A DNA stretch of 16,873 nt from JBEKOF01 sp049513975 (GCA_049513975.1 JBEKVM010000120.1:1-16873), one strand, 5' to 3'. Shown: positions 1 through 7,739, counted from the first letter of the stretch. Numbers and translations are program-made. Notes: a model not told the origin generated them from the sequence alone.

Positions 1-447
1 ATCCTCGTGGTGGATGATGAGGCTTCCTTGCGCGCCATAACCCGGCAAACGCTCGAAGCCTATGGCTATGTCGTTCTGACGGCGGCCAATGGTGGCGATG
101 CCCTTGCCATTTATTCCCGGCACAAAGATGGCATTGATGTGGTGCTGACGGATATGATGATGCCGGTGATGGATGGAGTCGCCCTCACCCTCGCCGTCAG
201 GAAGACGAATCCGGCCGAACGCGTCCTCGCCACCAGCGGTCTTTCCGACAAGGAACATCAGTCCAAAGCTCTCGGGGCTGGGGCGCGACTCTTCCTTCCC
301 AAACCGTACAACGCGGAAATGCTGCTGAACAGCCTGGCCGAGATTCTCCACGATGCCGAAATGCCATCGGTGAACTTGCCGCCTGCGTTTCCATCCGCGC
401 CCCACGATTCCGCCGTGACCAAATGCCTGGTGTTGGCGGGGGAATAA
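1..447 (+). CDS. Response-regulator receiver domain (C-terminal end of a gene cut by the window edge)
   Basis: The reading frame is open from base 1, so the gene starts outside the window. The first codons read ILVVDDE, the beta-1 strand and acidic pair of a CheY-like receiver. Further receiver landmarks follow: the phospho-acceptor Asp at partial residue 51 in LTDMMMPVMDG, the conserved Ser/Thr in LATSG, and the Lys-Pro pair in LPKPY. The domain therefore accepts a phosphoryl group from a histidine kinase. After the receiver only about 35 low-complexity residues remain before the stop, so there is no output domain downstream. Because the receiver begins at the very edge, this could be the C-terminal receiver of a hybrid histidine kinase or a stand-alone CheY-like protein. 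I favour the hybrid kinase, since such terminal receivers with short tails are common there, but the sequence cannot decide. Confidence 0.9.
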   Translation: MLVVDDEASLRAITRQTLEAYGYVVLTAANGGDALAIYSRHKDGIDVVLTDMMMPVMDGVALTLAVRKTNPAERVLATSGLSDKEHQSKALGAGARLFLPKPYNAEMLLNSLAEILHDAEMPSVNLPPAFPSAPHDSAVTKCLVLAGE

Positions 448-482
448 TCTCGGGATCTGGACATGGATTCTCCGGGTTGAGG

Positions 483-563
483 TGTTCATGGGAAATGGGG
501 CGTCCGTGGCAGGCACCGAACATGAACAGGAAACAGTTTCCTAGTCGTGTTCATATAACACGA
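483..563. promoter_or_regulatory. Cluster of inverted repeats in the leader of the 658-3496 gene block
   Basis: Three perfect inverted repeats lie side by side: TGTTCATG (483-490) with CATGAACA (521-528); AGGAAACAGTTTCCT (528-542, 7-bp arms around one A); and TCGTGTT (545-551) with AACACGA (557-563, 5-nt loop). GTGTTCAT occurs at 482 and again at 547 in the same direction. There is no T-run after the last hairpin, so a plain intrinsic terminator is not supported. An operator region for the downstream genes, or an RNA-level structure, is the inference. The gap 448-657 has no gene that I can support. Confidence 0.4.
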
Positions 564-657
564 AACGGGGCCTTGGCCAGCTTCTGAAAAAGTGGGCGAA
601 TGCGGCCCGACTTCTCCGTGATTGACTCCAAACCCGCGCCGGCATTACCTCTCTCCG

Positions 658-1866
658 GTGCCAAGTTTCAGAGATTTAACGACAAGCCAACTCAGGAGCA
701 TCATCCTCATCAAGAAGCAGATCGAGGCGCTCCAAGGCCAGATTGAATCCATTGTTGCGGGCGGCGGCGGCGCTGAAATCCCAATCCCGTCCGCCGCGGA
801 AGGCCCGGTTCCCGCCAAGCGCAAATTATCCGCCGCCCATCGGCGCAAACTTGTAAAGGCTTTGACGAAGGCACAGAAAATACGTTGGGCCAGGATCAAG
901 GGCGAAGCGCCCACGGATTCCAAGCCGGCCAAAAAGGAGGGTCGGCGCAGAAGTGCGGCAGGCAAATCAGGGAGGGAAACGGAAGTCCGTGAAACGGGCC
1001 GTGGATTGGTGGAGCATTTGGATGAGGTCGGCCGCCAGCAGGGTCACGCCCAACTCATGCAGTACTTGATGAATTTCAGGATTCGTTACACGGAGGAGAG
1101 GCGCGGACGGGTCGAAGGCCGTGGCTCCCGGGTCAGAATCCGCGAGCCATACCATGCCGACACGATGCCGGATTGGCTGAAGCTTGCCCGGGAACAATTT
1201 CCGGGCCTTGGAGAGGCGATATACAATTTTGCGGACCGACACCGGGACAGGGTGCTGCGCCGGCATGAACGCAATGCCAACATTGCCGGCCTGTCCAACT
1301 TCATGGATGTCATGGTCGCAACGAGCGAGGTGCTTTTTGTTTATCTGCGGCGCGGGGTTTTGACCCAGCCCCAGGTCGTCGCCCGAATGAGGGATTACCT
1401 CAACATCTTCACCGGAAAATTTCCAGCGGTCCCAGACGAGGAGACGACCGGATATCTGGCCCGGATATATTCAAATCAAAAGGGAAACCCAGGATCATTG
1501 AAGAAGACATTGGAGGAGCACAATGTCTCGGGGCATCTGCGCGCCTTGCTACGGGTGGCGCAGGTGGTGCGGCGCAGCGCGGATGGTTCCGATGCGAGTC
1601 AGGCAGGAAGCCAGCTTCCCATGCTGGTGGATCAGATCACAGTGTTTGAGAACAGCATTGGGCTTGGCAGGGCAACGGCGGCGCAGATTAGCCGGGTGCT
1701 GGAGGATTACCAAATGCTGACCAAGCAGGAACTGGCATTGTGGACCAGAGATTTCAAGCGGGGAGCGGAAGGGAAGCCGCTCACAGTTGCCGACTCTCCA
1801 CCCAGCGAAAAAAGAGAAACAGTTGGTTTGACTGTCCCGAATCCGTTGGCATCCTCGGCCCAATGA
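658..1866 (+). CDS. Unrecognised basic helical protein with coiled-coil N-terminus
   Basis: I do not recognise this family. From GTG 658 it is 402 residues. The first ~35 residues form a heptad-like helix (SIILIKKQIEALQGQIESI). A Gly/Pro-rich linker follows, then a strongly basic stretch (KRKLSAAHRRKLVKALTKAQKIRWARIKG) of the kind often found in small DNA-associated proteins, and then ~270 mostly helical residues without motifs I know. An in-frame TTG at 622 would add 12 residues. I prefer GTG 658 because from there the N-terminus aligns without gaps to the next gene's protein over its first 32 residues. Neither start has a clear Shine-Dalgarno sequence. The stop overlaps the next start (ATGA, 1863-1866), implying translational coupling. 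Nucleic-acid binding is an inference from charge only; the long C-terminal part has no proposed function. Confidence 0.75.
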   Translation: MPSFRDLTTSQLRSIILIKKQIEALQGQIESIVAGGGGAEIPIPSAAEGPVPAKRKLSAAHRRKLVKALTKAQKIRWARIKGEAPTDSKPAKKEGRRRSAAGKSGRETEVRETGRGLVEHLDEVGRQQGHAQLMQYLMNFRIRYTEERRGRVEGRGSRVRIREPYHADTMPDWLKLAREQFPGLGEAIYNFADRHRDRVLRRHERNANIAGLSNFMDVMVATSEVLFVYLRRGVLTQPQVVARMRDYLNIFTGKFPAVPDEETTGYLARIYSNQKGNPGSLKKTLEEHNVSGHLRALLRVAQVVRRSADGSDASQAGSQLPMLVDQITVFENSIGLGRATAAQISRVLEDYQMLTKQELALWTRDFKRGAEGKPLTVADSPPSEKRETVGLTVPNPLASSAQ

Positions 1867-2216
1867 AATCACTATCTGACTATTCTTTGGTTGAGCTGAG
1901 GTGGTTGATTGCGCTCAAGGAGAAAATTGAGGCGTTGCAGGGAGAACTCGACGCCATCGCCGGGGAAGTCGCGGCGTCCAGTCCAGCCGCGGCGCCAACT
2001 CCAACCCGGCGCAAATATCTCATGACCGCCGCCCACAAGCGTAAACTCATGGAGGCGTTGGCCAAGGCACGGAAAATACGCTCGGCCAAGTTGAAGGCGG
2101 CCAAGAGAGGCAAGAAGAAGGACCGTCGCAGCAGTCCAGCGGTCAGGGCCAAGCTCAGAGCGGCGGCCAAAGCGAGATGGGCGAAGGTAAGGGCGGAAGG
2201 GAAGAGGACGATGTAA
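1863..2216 (+). CDS. Small basic coiled-coil protein, paralogue of the upstream gene's N-terminus
   Basis: The protein is 117 residues from ATG 1863, which overlaps the upstream stop by four bases. Residues 1-35 (MKSLSDYSLVELRWLIALKEKIEALQGELDAIAGE) parallel the start of the upstream protein, sharing the IEALQG core. Next comes an Ala/Pro-rich linker and two Lys/Arg-rich segments: TAAHKRKLMEALAKARKIRSAKLKAAK, which matches the upstream protein's basic segment, and SPAVRAKLRAAAKARWAKVRAEG, which is an additional copy of the A-x-x-A-R-W-A-K pattern. The layout of an oligomerising helix followed by a basic tail suggests a small DNA- or RNA-binding protein, perhaps partnering its neighbour. That is inference; no named family is claimed. 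A longer in-frame reading from TTG 1740 exists but lies inside the upstream gene and lacks the paralogous start. Confidence 0.75.
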   Translation: MKSLSDYSLVELRWLIALKEKIEALQGELDAIAGEVAASSPAAAPTPTRRKYLMTAAHKRKLMEALAKARKIRSAKLKAAKRGKKKDRRSSPAVRAKLRAAAKARWAKVRAEGKRTM

Positions 2217-2237
2217 GTTGCCGAGGCCATTAGGATC

Positions 2238-2588
2238 ATGAAGAATGTGCTTCTCAGTTTCGTTTGCATCGGGATTCTCCAACTTGCCGGCTGCTCCCAC
2301 ACCAATAAAGTCGCAGATCGGAAATCCGAAACCGGAAGAGGCACTTTTATTTCCACGAACGGCCAAGCGGTTACGGCGGTCTATTTCAAGGAAGGCGACA
2401 CCTGGGATCACGCCACGGTACGGTTATTGTTTCCGGTTAAAACACAGGTGTTGTTGAATTTGGCGATTTCGGCTTCTGGAGCGAGGTACACCAACGAGAC
2501 AGCGGAATGGTGGGAACATCAAGGCGAAGCCACCTATGGTGTTGGAGGCACAAACATCTTCCGCGGTAAAATGGTGCCATCAAATTGA
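2238..2588 (+). CDS. mliC: MliC-like lysozyme-inhibitor lipoprotein
   Basis: This 116-residue protein has a lipoprotein signal peptide: a hydrophobic core at about residues 4-17 and the lipobox LAGC with lipidated Cys19. The mature part matches the MliC family (inhibitors of c-type lysozyme held on an envelope membrane): a strand region VTAVYFKEGDTWDHATVRLLFP, the signature SASGARY (78-84), and WWEHQGEA (91-98). In characterised MliC the Ser of SGARY enters the lysozyme active site and is retained here. The second contact residue is a Lys in the following W-x-K-G segment, but here that segment reads EHQG, so the Lys is absent. There is also no Cys beyond the lipid one, so the usual disulfide cannot form. 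AGGA lies just before the ATG. The stop overlaps the start of the next gene, suggesting a coupled pair of exported proteins. Confidence 0.8.
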   Translation: MKNVLLSFVCIGILQLAGCSHTNKVADRKSETGRGTFISTNGQAVTAVYFKEGDTWDHATVRLLFPVKTQVLLNLAISASGARYTNETAEWWEHQGEATYGVGGTNIFRGKMVPSN

Positions 2589-3496
2589 TGGCTATTTTCT
2601 ATGGGATGGCTGTGAACTCAAAATATTACTCATTATTGCTCACCAGTCTGTTCCTTTGCAGCAGCCATGCGCTGGCCCAGCATCTGTGGTGGAATCTGGC
2701 TGGGCAGGGCGAGGGCACCTGTCTCTATGGCGAAGTCACTGTGCTGGCGACGCATCCGACGACTTATTATTGTGGTGCAAACTGGCATCCGGGCGAGCCA
2801 GCAGGTGGTTACTGCGGCATCCAGCACAACGGCCCACAGGAACGGCGCACGATTTTCTCCATTTGGGATACCTCGACGAATTTGCATCCGGTCGTCAGCG
2901 AAGCCGCGCCGCAAACCGTTTTTAACAGATTTGGTGGCGAAGGCGAGGGCGGGCACACCCACATGCTCTGGGATTGGAAAACCAATGAGACTTTTCAGTA
3001 TTTCGTCCGCAAGCAACCAGGAGACCAGCTTGAGACCACCGACACGCGGTATTACATCTGCGAACCCGGCGGGAAGAAATGGCTGCATCTGGCGACCATT
3101 ACCAGCCCAAACGGCGGGCACCCCAGCGTGGCCACGCTCGGCGGCGGGCTGAACTCGTTCCTGGAGAATTTTTCAGGTCGGGACGGATCTTCGCCGCGTT
3201 TGGCTTTGTATCGCCTCTGGCTGGGGCCGGACGTGGAGAGTCTAAAATGCCTGACCAAGGCTTCTGGCGACGGCAATTGGGGTGAATTACATGATGCCTA
3301 TTTTCTCGCTTCCGGCGGCACCAACGAACTGGGGGCCGTCTTCTTGAGCTTGGAACCGCAATACGGAAAACCTGTCTTTGGCGAGAAAGGAACGCACTTG
3401 AATCCGATCTCGGACAGGGCGTTGTCCGCTGGTCTGAAGGAGGAACTGAAACACCTGCCTCGCGCGGCCGCGATCAAGGAAAAGTCAAGACCATGA
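2588..3496 (+). CDS. Secreted DUF3472-type protein
   Basis: The protein is 302 residues from ATG 2588, whose A is the last base of the preceding TGA (TGATG), so re-initiation is likely. An in-frame ATG at 2606 gives a more typical signal peptide (MAVNSKYYSLLLTSLFLCSSHALAQ), and a TTG at 2585 is also possible. After the signal the chain is rich in Trp, Gly and aromatic residues and shows the pattern I associate with DUF3472: GGYCGIQHN, TIFSIWDTS, FGGEGEGGHTHMLWDWKTNETFQYFV, then TRYYICEPGGKKWLHLATI. This domain is known from secreted proteins of Bacteroidota, Planctomycetota and Verrucomicrobiota and is often found near carbohydrate-active enzymes; its activity is not established to my knowledge. 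A beta-sandwich, possibly sugar-binding fold would fit. The export signal is clear, the family call is good, and the function is open. Confidence 0.75.
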   Translation: MAIFYGMAVNSKYYSLLLTSLFLCSSHALAQHLWWNLAGQGEGTCLYGEVTVLATHPTTYYCGANWHPGEPAGGYCGIQHNGPQERRTIFSIWDTSTNLHPVVSEAAPQTVFNRFGGEGEGGHTHMLWDWKTNETFQYFVRKQPGDQLETTDTRYYICEPGGKKWLHLATITSPNGGHPSVATLGGGLNSFLENFSGRDGSSPRLALYRLWLGPDVESLKCLTKASGDGNWGELHDAYFLASGGTNELGAVFLSLEPQYGKPVFGEKGTHLNPISDRALSAGLKEELKHLPRAAAIKEKSRP

Positions 3497-3604
3497 AGGG
3501 AATTGGTTACATGCCCCTGGCTAGACACTGAATTCGTTGAATTGACGCAAGCACTCAGTCTCGGGCAATTGTTATTCCGAATTCCGGGCTTGACGTTTGA
3601 CGCT

Positions 3605-4804
3605 TCAATTCCTCGGCACGATTCTCCGTCCAGTCTGGAAAATTTGAAAGACCTCCGGGTATGCCTGGAGATTGAACTGCGGCAGAATGAGGCCACCGTT
3701 GGTGTTCCCGGAGTCGTACGTGGACTGGCCGGCGCCCGGCCCGGAGAAGATGCCTGGTTGCGGCGCAAAATATGCCGCCACCACGGGCTCCTGCTTTTCG
3801 TCGCGCCATAGGCGCCCCTCCTCCAGCGATGCAAACTCAAACGCCATCGTGCCATGATGCACTTCAGGATTCTTGCCAACCCCAGGCGCGACGAGCAGGA
3901 AGAAACGTCCGTCCTCCTCCGCGAGACTGGAGCCGTCGAAGAATTCGCAGCCGACTCCTTTGGCATCCTCGGGCGTGAGCAGAGTGTGGATGAATCGCCA
4001 CGATTTCCCGTGGTTGTCGGAGGCAATAAGAAAAACAGTGTGGTCAACACCGATGCCTCTGAAACCGATACGCGACTGTAGCGCGGTCATCGAAAGATAA
4101 AGCCGGGCGTCAACCGCCAGAACGCCAGGCTCGGAGTAAGCCACCGAGGTCTTTAGCGACGGGTCGAGTGCGTTCAAATCCACGAGCGCGTTGTGGTAGG
4201 GTGCAGGCGGTGATTTGCCTGCGCCAAAGAGCGGGACTGCTGCGGACCATTCGCCCGCCGGATCGCTGGCCGTTCGCAACGCAATCCATCCGTAGGTCAT
4301 CATGCTCTCCTGGTTACTCGATGCCCAGAAATAGCAATGAACGAACAATTTCCAGCGGCGGCTCGCGTCCGGTTCCGTCGCGTCATGCACCAGCGTCGGC
4401 ACCTCGTAACGCCAGACGCCAGACAATGATCTGGTGTCGGGCAGCTGGAGCGTGCCGTCAGTCGAGGGATTGAGCACTCTGACAAACTGCCAGCTTGCAC
4501 CGCCGTTGGTCGAGCGGGCGAGGTGAGTGTGGACGTATTCGCCAAACGGCTTGTGGGATCCCGTGACCGAGGAATACGCAAGCCAGCCCACACGGCCATC
4601 GGGCGAGTACGCGACGCTCGGGTCGTAAATGCCCCACTCCAGCCGGGCGCCGGCCGGGACCAGCTTGTTGTAATGAACGTTGCCTGCCGTACTCTTGAGC
4701 GCAGCCAATGGACCTCCCGGTTCGCCGCGTCCGAGTACAAGCAGCAGGAACGCAAACACGACGAGACTCAGACCCACCAGATAGCGCCAGCGGAATGGTC
4801 TCAT
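3605..4804 (-). CDS. Membrane-anchored BNR/sialidase-like beta-propeller
   Basis: The protein is 399 residues from ATG 4804; a TTG two codons upstream is possible. Residues 7-26 form one hydrophobic segment after Arg-rich MRPFRWR, a signal anchor or uncleaved signal, so the bulk is outside the cytoplasmic membrane. The body reads as a five- or six-bladed propeller. Two Asp-boxes are visible, STNGGASW (98-105) and SDNHGKSW (262-269), as in sialidases and BNR-repeat proteins. WGIYDPSVAYSPDGR (57-71) resembles the first-blade DPS motif of GH43- and GH32-type propellers. I cannot see the Arg triad and Tyr/Glu pair of a true sialidase, so the substrate is open; glycoside hydrolase, lectin-like or structural roles are all possible. 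It converges on the DUF3472 gene with 108 bases between, in which I see no strong terminator. Confidence 0.7.
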   Translation of the reverse strand: MRPFRWRYLVGLSLVVFAFLLLVLGRGEPGGPLAALKSTAGNVHYNKLVPAGARLEWGIYDPSVAYSPDGRVGWLAYSSVTGSHKPFGEYVHTHLARSTNGGASWQFVRVLNPSTDGTLQLPDTRSLSGVWRYEVPTLVHDATEPDASRRWKLFVHCYFWASSNQESMMTYGWIALRTASDPAGEWSAAVPLFGAGKSPPAPYHNALVDLNALDPSLKTSVAYSEPGVLAVDARLYLSMTALQSRIGFRGIGVDHTVFLIASDNHGKSWRFIHTLLTPEDAKGVGCEFFDGSSLAEEDGRFFLLVAPGVGKNPEVHHGTMAFEFASLEEGRLWRDEKQEPVVAAYFAPQPGIFSGPGAGQSTYDSGNTNGGLILPQFNLQAYPEVFQIFQTGRRIVPRN

Positions 4805-5124
4805 GACCAATGATGATAGCCACGCTTGACGTCTAAACCATCACGCAATTTGCCGGCCGATGGGATTTGGCGAAGGCTGGCGTGCTCACGGAGCCAGGAC
4901 CGGCCTGTCTCCGACCATTTGAAAGGGTGGAACTAACCTGTGAGAATGAGACATTGGGCGTGCCGATCATACCCTGGGCTGAACGGGTGTATGAGAGCCT
5001 TTAGCCTTTCCTCTTCGGCCTTTGCAGGTGGAAGGTTGCCGCGGAAATGCACCGCGTTCTCGCCGGTTAAGAGCCGGGACCCCACTGCAAGATCTTCTCA
5101 TCTCCAGCCAGAAACGGCGCGCGT
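4805..5124. other. Gene-free spacer
   Basis: These 320 bases lie between the start of the propeller gene and the stop of the PQQ-like gene, both on the - strand. Short open frames exist on both strands, but none has recognisable protein character or a plausible start. It should contain the propeller gene's promoter near its left end; I see no convincing -35/-10 pair and no terminator with a T-run. Confidence 0.5.
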
Positions 5125-6483
5125 TCATTTTTGGGCCAAATCCACGCAGATGATTTCTTGGTCGTTTCGCGCATACATCCGACGATGGGCGAAGGCGGGA
5201 TGCGACCAAACCACCGGGCGGCCGGTATCGCGATTGGCCGGCTCAATGACGTGCGCCCGGCTGATCTCCTCGTAGCCCTTCGGCGTCATCCGCGCGATGA
5301 TCAAATCGCCCTTTTCATTGAACAGGAAAAAGCGGTCCTGATTCTTGATAATGAAAGCATTGGCCCAGCGCATTTCCTTGCCGTCGGTGGTGGTGGCGCT
5401 CAGGGTTTCCCAAACCCGCTCTCCCGTGGCGGCCTTGAGGCAGCGCAATTGGCCGTAGCTGCAAACGCCGTAGATATATCCGTCCTCCAGAAACGGCGTG
5501 CTCAGAGTTGAGTGCAACGCGTCGGTGGTCACTTCGCTTACCCGCTGGCTTTGCCAAACCGTCGCGGCCGCCGGTTTGGTCGCATCCAGCCGGAGCATCC
5601 ACGAGCCGTTGTAAAAACAAGTCAGAAACAGCAAATCGTCCATTTTGCGCGGTGTCGGGATGGTCATGCCCGCGCGAATCGCCTCCGATGATTTCAAGGA
5701 CCAATACACTTTGCCCGTCTCCGGATCCAGCGAGTTGACCGATTCGGGATGCCAAACGATGAGTTGCCTGAGGCCGCCCGCCTGGAAAATCACCGGGGAA
5801 CAGTATCCCGGCTCCTTGGCGCTCAAGGCCCGCCAGATTTCCCGGCCGGTGTTCTTGTCCAAAGCGATCACCGTCGAATTGGAGCCGCCAGCCAGACAAA
5901 TCAGCTTGTTGCCGTCCAGCAGCGGGTTTCCGGCGAAGCCCCACACCGGGGCCTTGATCTTGTAGTCCGCTTTGAAATCCCGCGACCAGAGGACGGCACC
6001 TGTCGCCGCGTCCAGGCAGAACAAATTGCCTTCCGCCCCGAGCGAAAAGACTTTGCCCTCGCTGACCACGGGCGTGGTGCGCGGACCAGCCGGGTAAGCC
6101 ACAGTGTAGGGACAATCGTATTCGTGCCGCCACAGAACTTTGCCATCGTCCGCATTCAGACAGACAATCCGCTCGACCCCGGGGATGCCTTCGCTCTCCG
6201 ATGTGTTCGCCGGTTTGTCCGAGGTTCTGGCAACCTGGTGGTCGAGGACAAAGACCCGTCCTTGGGCCACAGCGGGGCCGGAATAGCCGGAGCCAATGGC
6301 GGCGCGCCAGACCACCGGCGGACCACCGGCCGGGAATGTCCTGACAATGCCGGTCTCGCGCCAAACGCTGTCCCGTTCCGGCCCAAGCCACTGCGGCCAA
6401 ACGTCAGCGCGGAGGCCAATTGCGCAGCCTACCGCCACTACTGCCATCCATATCCGACGCCTGAAAAATCCTTTGGATTGCAT
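5125..6483 (-). CDS. Secreted PQQ-like beta-propeller protein
   Basis: The protein is 452 residues. MQSKGFFRRRIWMAVVAVGCAIGLRA is a signal peptide with probable cleavage before DVWP. The mature N-terminus WPQWLGPERDSVWRETGIV is the usual opening of a large group of secreted PQQ-like repeat proteins in Planctomycetota and Verrucomicrobiota. The body has repeated blades of the form V-x-x-L-[ND]-x-x-[DT]-G-x-x-[LI]-W: CLNADDGKVLWRHEY, CLDAATGAVLWSRDF, ALDKNTGREIWRAL, SLDPETGKVYWSLKS and CLKAATGERVWETL. These are the tryptophan docking motifs of quinoprotein and BamB-type propellers. I see no PQQ- or metal-binding disulfide signature of a true alcohol dehydrogenase and no haem c site, so catalysis is doubtful and a binding or scaffolding role is as likely. 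A short perfect inverted repeat spans its start codon. Confidence 0.85.
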   Translation of the reverse strand: MQSKGFFRRRIWMAVVAVGCAIGLRADVWPQWLGPERDSVWRETGIVRTFPAGGPPVVWRAAIGSGYSGPAVAQGRVFVLDHQVARTSDKPANTSESEGIPGVERIVCLNADDGKVLWRHEYDCPYTVAYPAGPRTTPVVSEGKVFSLGAEGNLFCLDAATGAVLWSRDFKADYKIKAPVWGFAGNPLLDGNKLICLAGGSNSTVIALDKNTGREIWRALSAKEPGYCSPVIFQAGGLRQLIVWHPESVNSLDPETGKVYWSLKSSEAIRAGMTIPTPRKMDDLLFLTCFYNGSWMLRLDATKPAAATVWQSQRVSEVTTDALHSTLSTPFLEDGYIYGVCSYGQLRCLKAATGERVWETLSATTTDGKEMRWANAFIIKNQDRFFLFNEKGDLIIARMTPKGYEEISRAHVIEPANRDTGRPVVWSHPAFAHRRMYARNDQEIICVDLAQK

Positions 6484-6487
6484 CCAA
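6473..6487 (-). repeat. Inverted repeat across the start codon of the PQQ-like gene
   Basis: TTGGAT (6473-6478) and ATCCAA (6482-6487) pair perfectly around a 3-nt loop. The ATG of the - strand gene (6481-6483) lies in the loop and one arm. In mRNA this would place the start codon in a small hairpin; in DNA it could be a short operator. At 6 bp it may be chance. Confidence 0.3.
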
Positions 6488-6851
6488 TAATCTGGCGCCG
6501 CTGCCCGCCGAAGTCCAGCCGGAACTCAGTGGTGAAACCGGCCAAATTGCACACCAAATTGTGCTCAGGGCTGCTCTAAAGTTGCCGCCAAGCCGCCGGG
6601 GATGCGAAAATTCAGCGGCTTTCTGGCGAAAGCGGCTACGACTTCAGCGCGGCCCTGGGCAGTGAAGGCTCCCATCGCATACAGACACCCCACACTAAAT
6701 AGGGCTGGGCGGCGAAGATGAGGACCAAACCGGTTGATGCGATGGCTGGTCAAGGTGGTGGAAACGGCGGAAGGCCGATCCGCCGAATGGTCGGAGCCGC
6801 ACTCAGAACTCCCCGCCCTGTACCGGTTCAAAACCGAAATAACTTATGGCG
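6484..6851. other. Gene-free spacer between rbsK and the PQQ-like gene
   Basis: These 368 bases separate two - strand genes. An 88-codon frame on the - strand (6565-6831) covers most of it but is Arg/Pro-rich, has no recognisable domain and no ribosome-binding site, so I do not call it. The spacer should hold the 3' end of the rbsDK transcript and the promoter of the PQQ-like gene. No hairpin followed by a T-run was seen. Confidence 0.5.
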
Positions 6852-7739
6852 TTAAGTAAAGCCGTTACTCACTTCCTCGATTAGTGGAATGGAATCTGCC
6901 GCCCCGCGTCTAGTCACGCAAATGGCAGCAGCGCGGGATGCGGTTCTTAAGCAGTTTTCCACCTTCTCTCCCCTTGTCCTTCCCGCGACAAAAAAGCCAA
7001 TGAAGGTATCCCCCGCCGCCGTGGTGTCAACCGGCATGACTTTTTCGGCCGGAACGGAGATTCTGATCTGGTCTTCGACGTAGATAGCGCCGTTTTCGCC
7101 CAGCGTGAGGATGGTTGCCGAACGAGGAAATCGCTCCAGCATGCTTTCGATTATGGCCTCAGGTTCCATTTCCCCGGTCAGTTCCCTGCCTTCAACGTCA
7201 TTGATGATGAAACAGTCCACTTTTTCCAGAGGAAAACGCAACACGCTTCTGTCCATCGGCGCCGGGTTTAGGAATATGATCAGGCCTTGCTTTTTGGCTT
7301 GGTCAATGATCTCTGGAATGGAGCTGATTTCGTTCTGCAACAAAAGACCGTCACCCGATGCAAAGTGCTTGAGGACACGCGCGATATTTTCCTTTCGAAT
7401 TTCCAGGTTTGCTCCACCGTGAATGATGATGGAGTTCTGACCATTCTCATCCACTTGGATGATGGCATGGCCCGTCGGCGTGCTATCGGCAAAGTCTATA
7501 TGCGAGGTGTCCACTCCGGCGGCCGATAACCGGGCCACCAGCAATTGTCCGTCCTGGCCGATTTTTCCGGCGTGGAATACTTTCACCCCGGCGTGGGCCA
7601 ACGCAATGGACTGGTTCAGACCCTTTCCACCGCAGAGCAGATGATATTTGTGTGAAGTGATGGTTTCACCCGGCCGGACAAAATGCTCCACTTCATAAAC
7701 ATGATCAAAATTAAGTGAGCCGAAGTTGAGCACCTTCAT
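6852..7739 (-). CDS. rbsK: Ribokinase (PfkB family)
   Basis: This 295-residue protein transfers phosphate from ATP to O5 of D-ribose, giving ribose 5-phosphate in the cytoplasm. The PfkB fold is evident. The N-terminus VLNFGSLNFDHVY carries the substrate-binding Asp, GGKGLNQ (37-43) matches the first family signature, and DTTAAGDTF (238-246) is the second signature, with catalytic base Asp244 and the anion hole in AAGD. NPAPMD and NDVEGRELTG are further family landmarks. Length fits the family. Signature 1 usually reads GGKGANQ; here Leu replaces Ala, so a sugar other than ribose is possible, but the RbsD partner supports ribose. rbsD lies 15 bases upstream and the gap holds GAGG, so the two are cotranscribed. 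Base composition appears lower in G+C than the neighbours (26 of 60 G/C at 7381-7440 against 39 of 60 at 5401-5460), hinting at separate ancestry. Confidence 0.9.
   Translation of the reverse strand: MKVLNFGSLNFDHVYEVEHFVRPGETITSHKYHLLCGGKGLNQSIALAHAGVKVFHAGKIGQDGQLLVARLSAAGVDTSHIDFADSTPTGHAIIQVDENGQNSIIIHGGANLEIRKENIARVLKHFASGDGLLLQNEISSIPEIIDQAKKQGLIIFLNPAPMDRSVLRFPLEKVDCFIINDVEGRELTGEMEPEAIIESMLERFPRSATILTLGENGAIYVEDQIRISVPAEKVMPVDTTAAGDTFIGFFVAGRTRGEKVENCLRTASRAAAICVTRRGAADSIPLIEEVSNGFT

Noticed and set aside
545..563. Hairpin as an intrinsic terminator for the receiver-domain gene
   Set aside because: The stem is followed by AACGGGG rather than a T-run, and similar symmetric sites cluster around it, so an operator region fits better.
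967..1266. 99-codon - strand frame with fairly protein-like sequence
   Set aside because: It is antisense to the uninterrupted 402-codon + strand gene and has no start signal or known domain.
5315..6400. 361-codon - strand frame overlapping the PQQ-like gene
   Set aside because: Out-of-frame shadow; only the 5125-6483 frame shows the propeller blade motifs and a signal peptide.
6565..6831. 88-codon - strand frame in the rbsK/PQQ-like spacer
   Set aside because: Arg/Pro-rich composition, no domain and no ribosome-binding site; best read as non-coding spacer.
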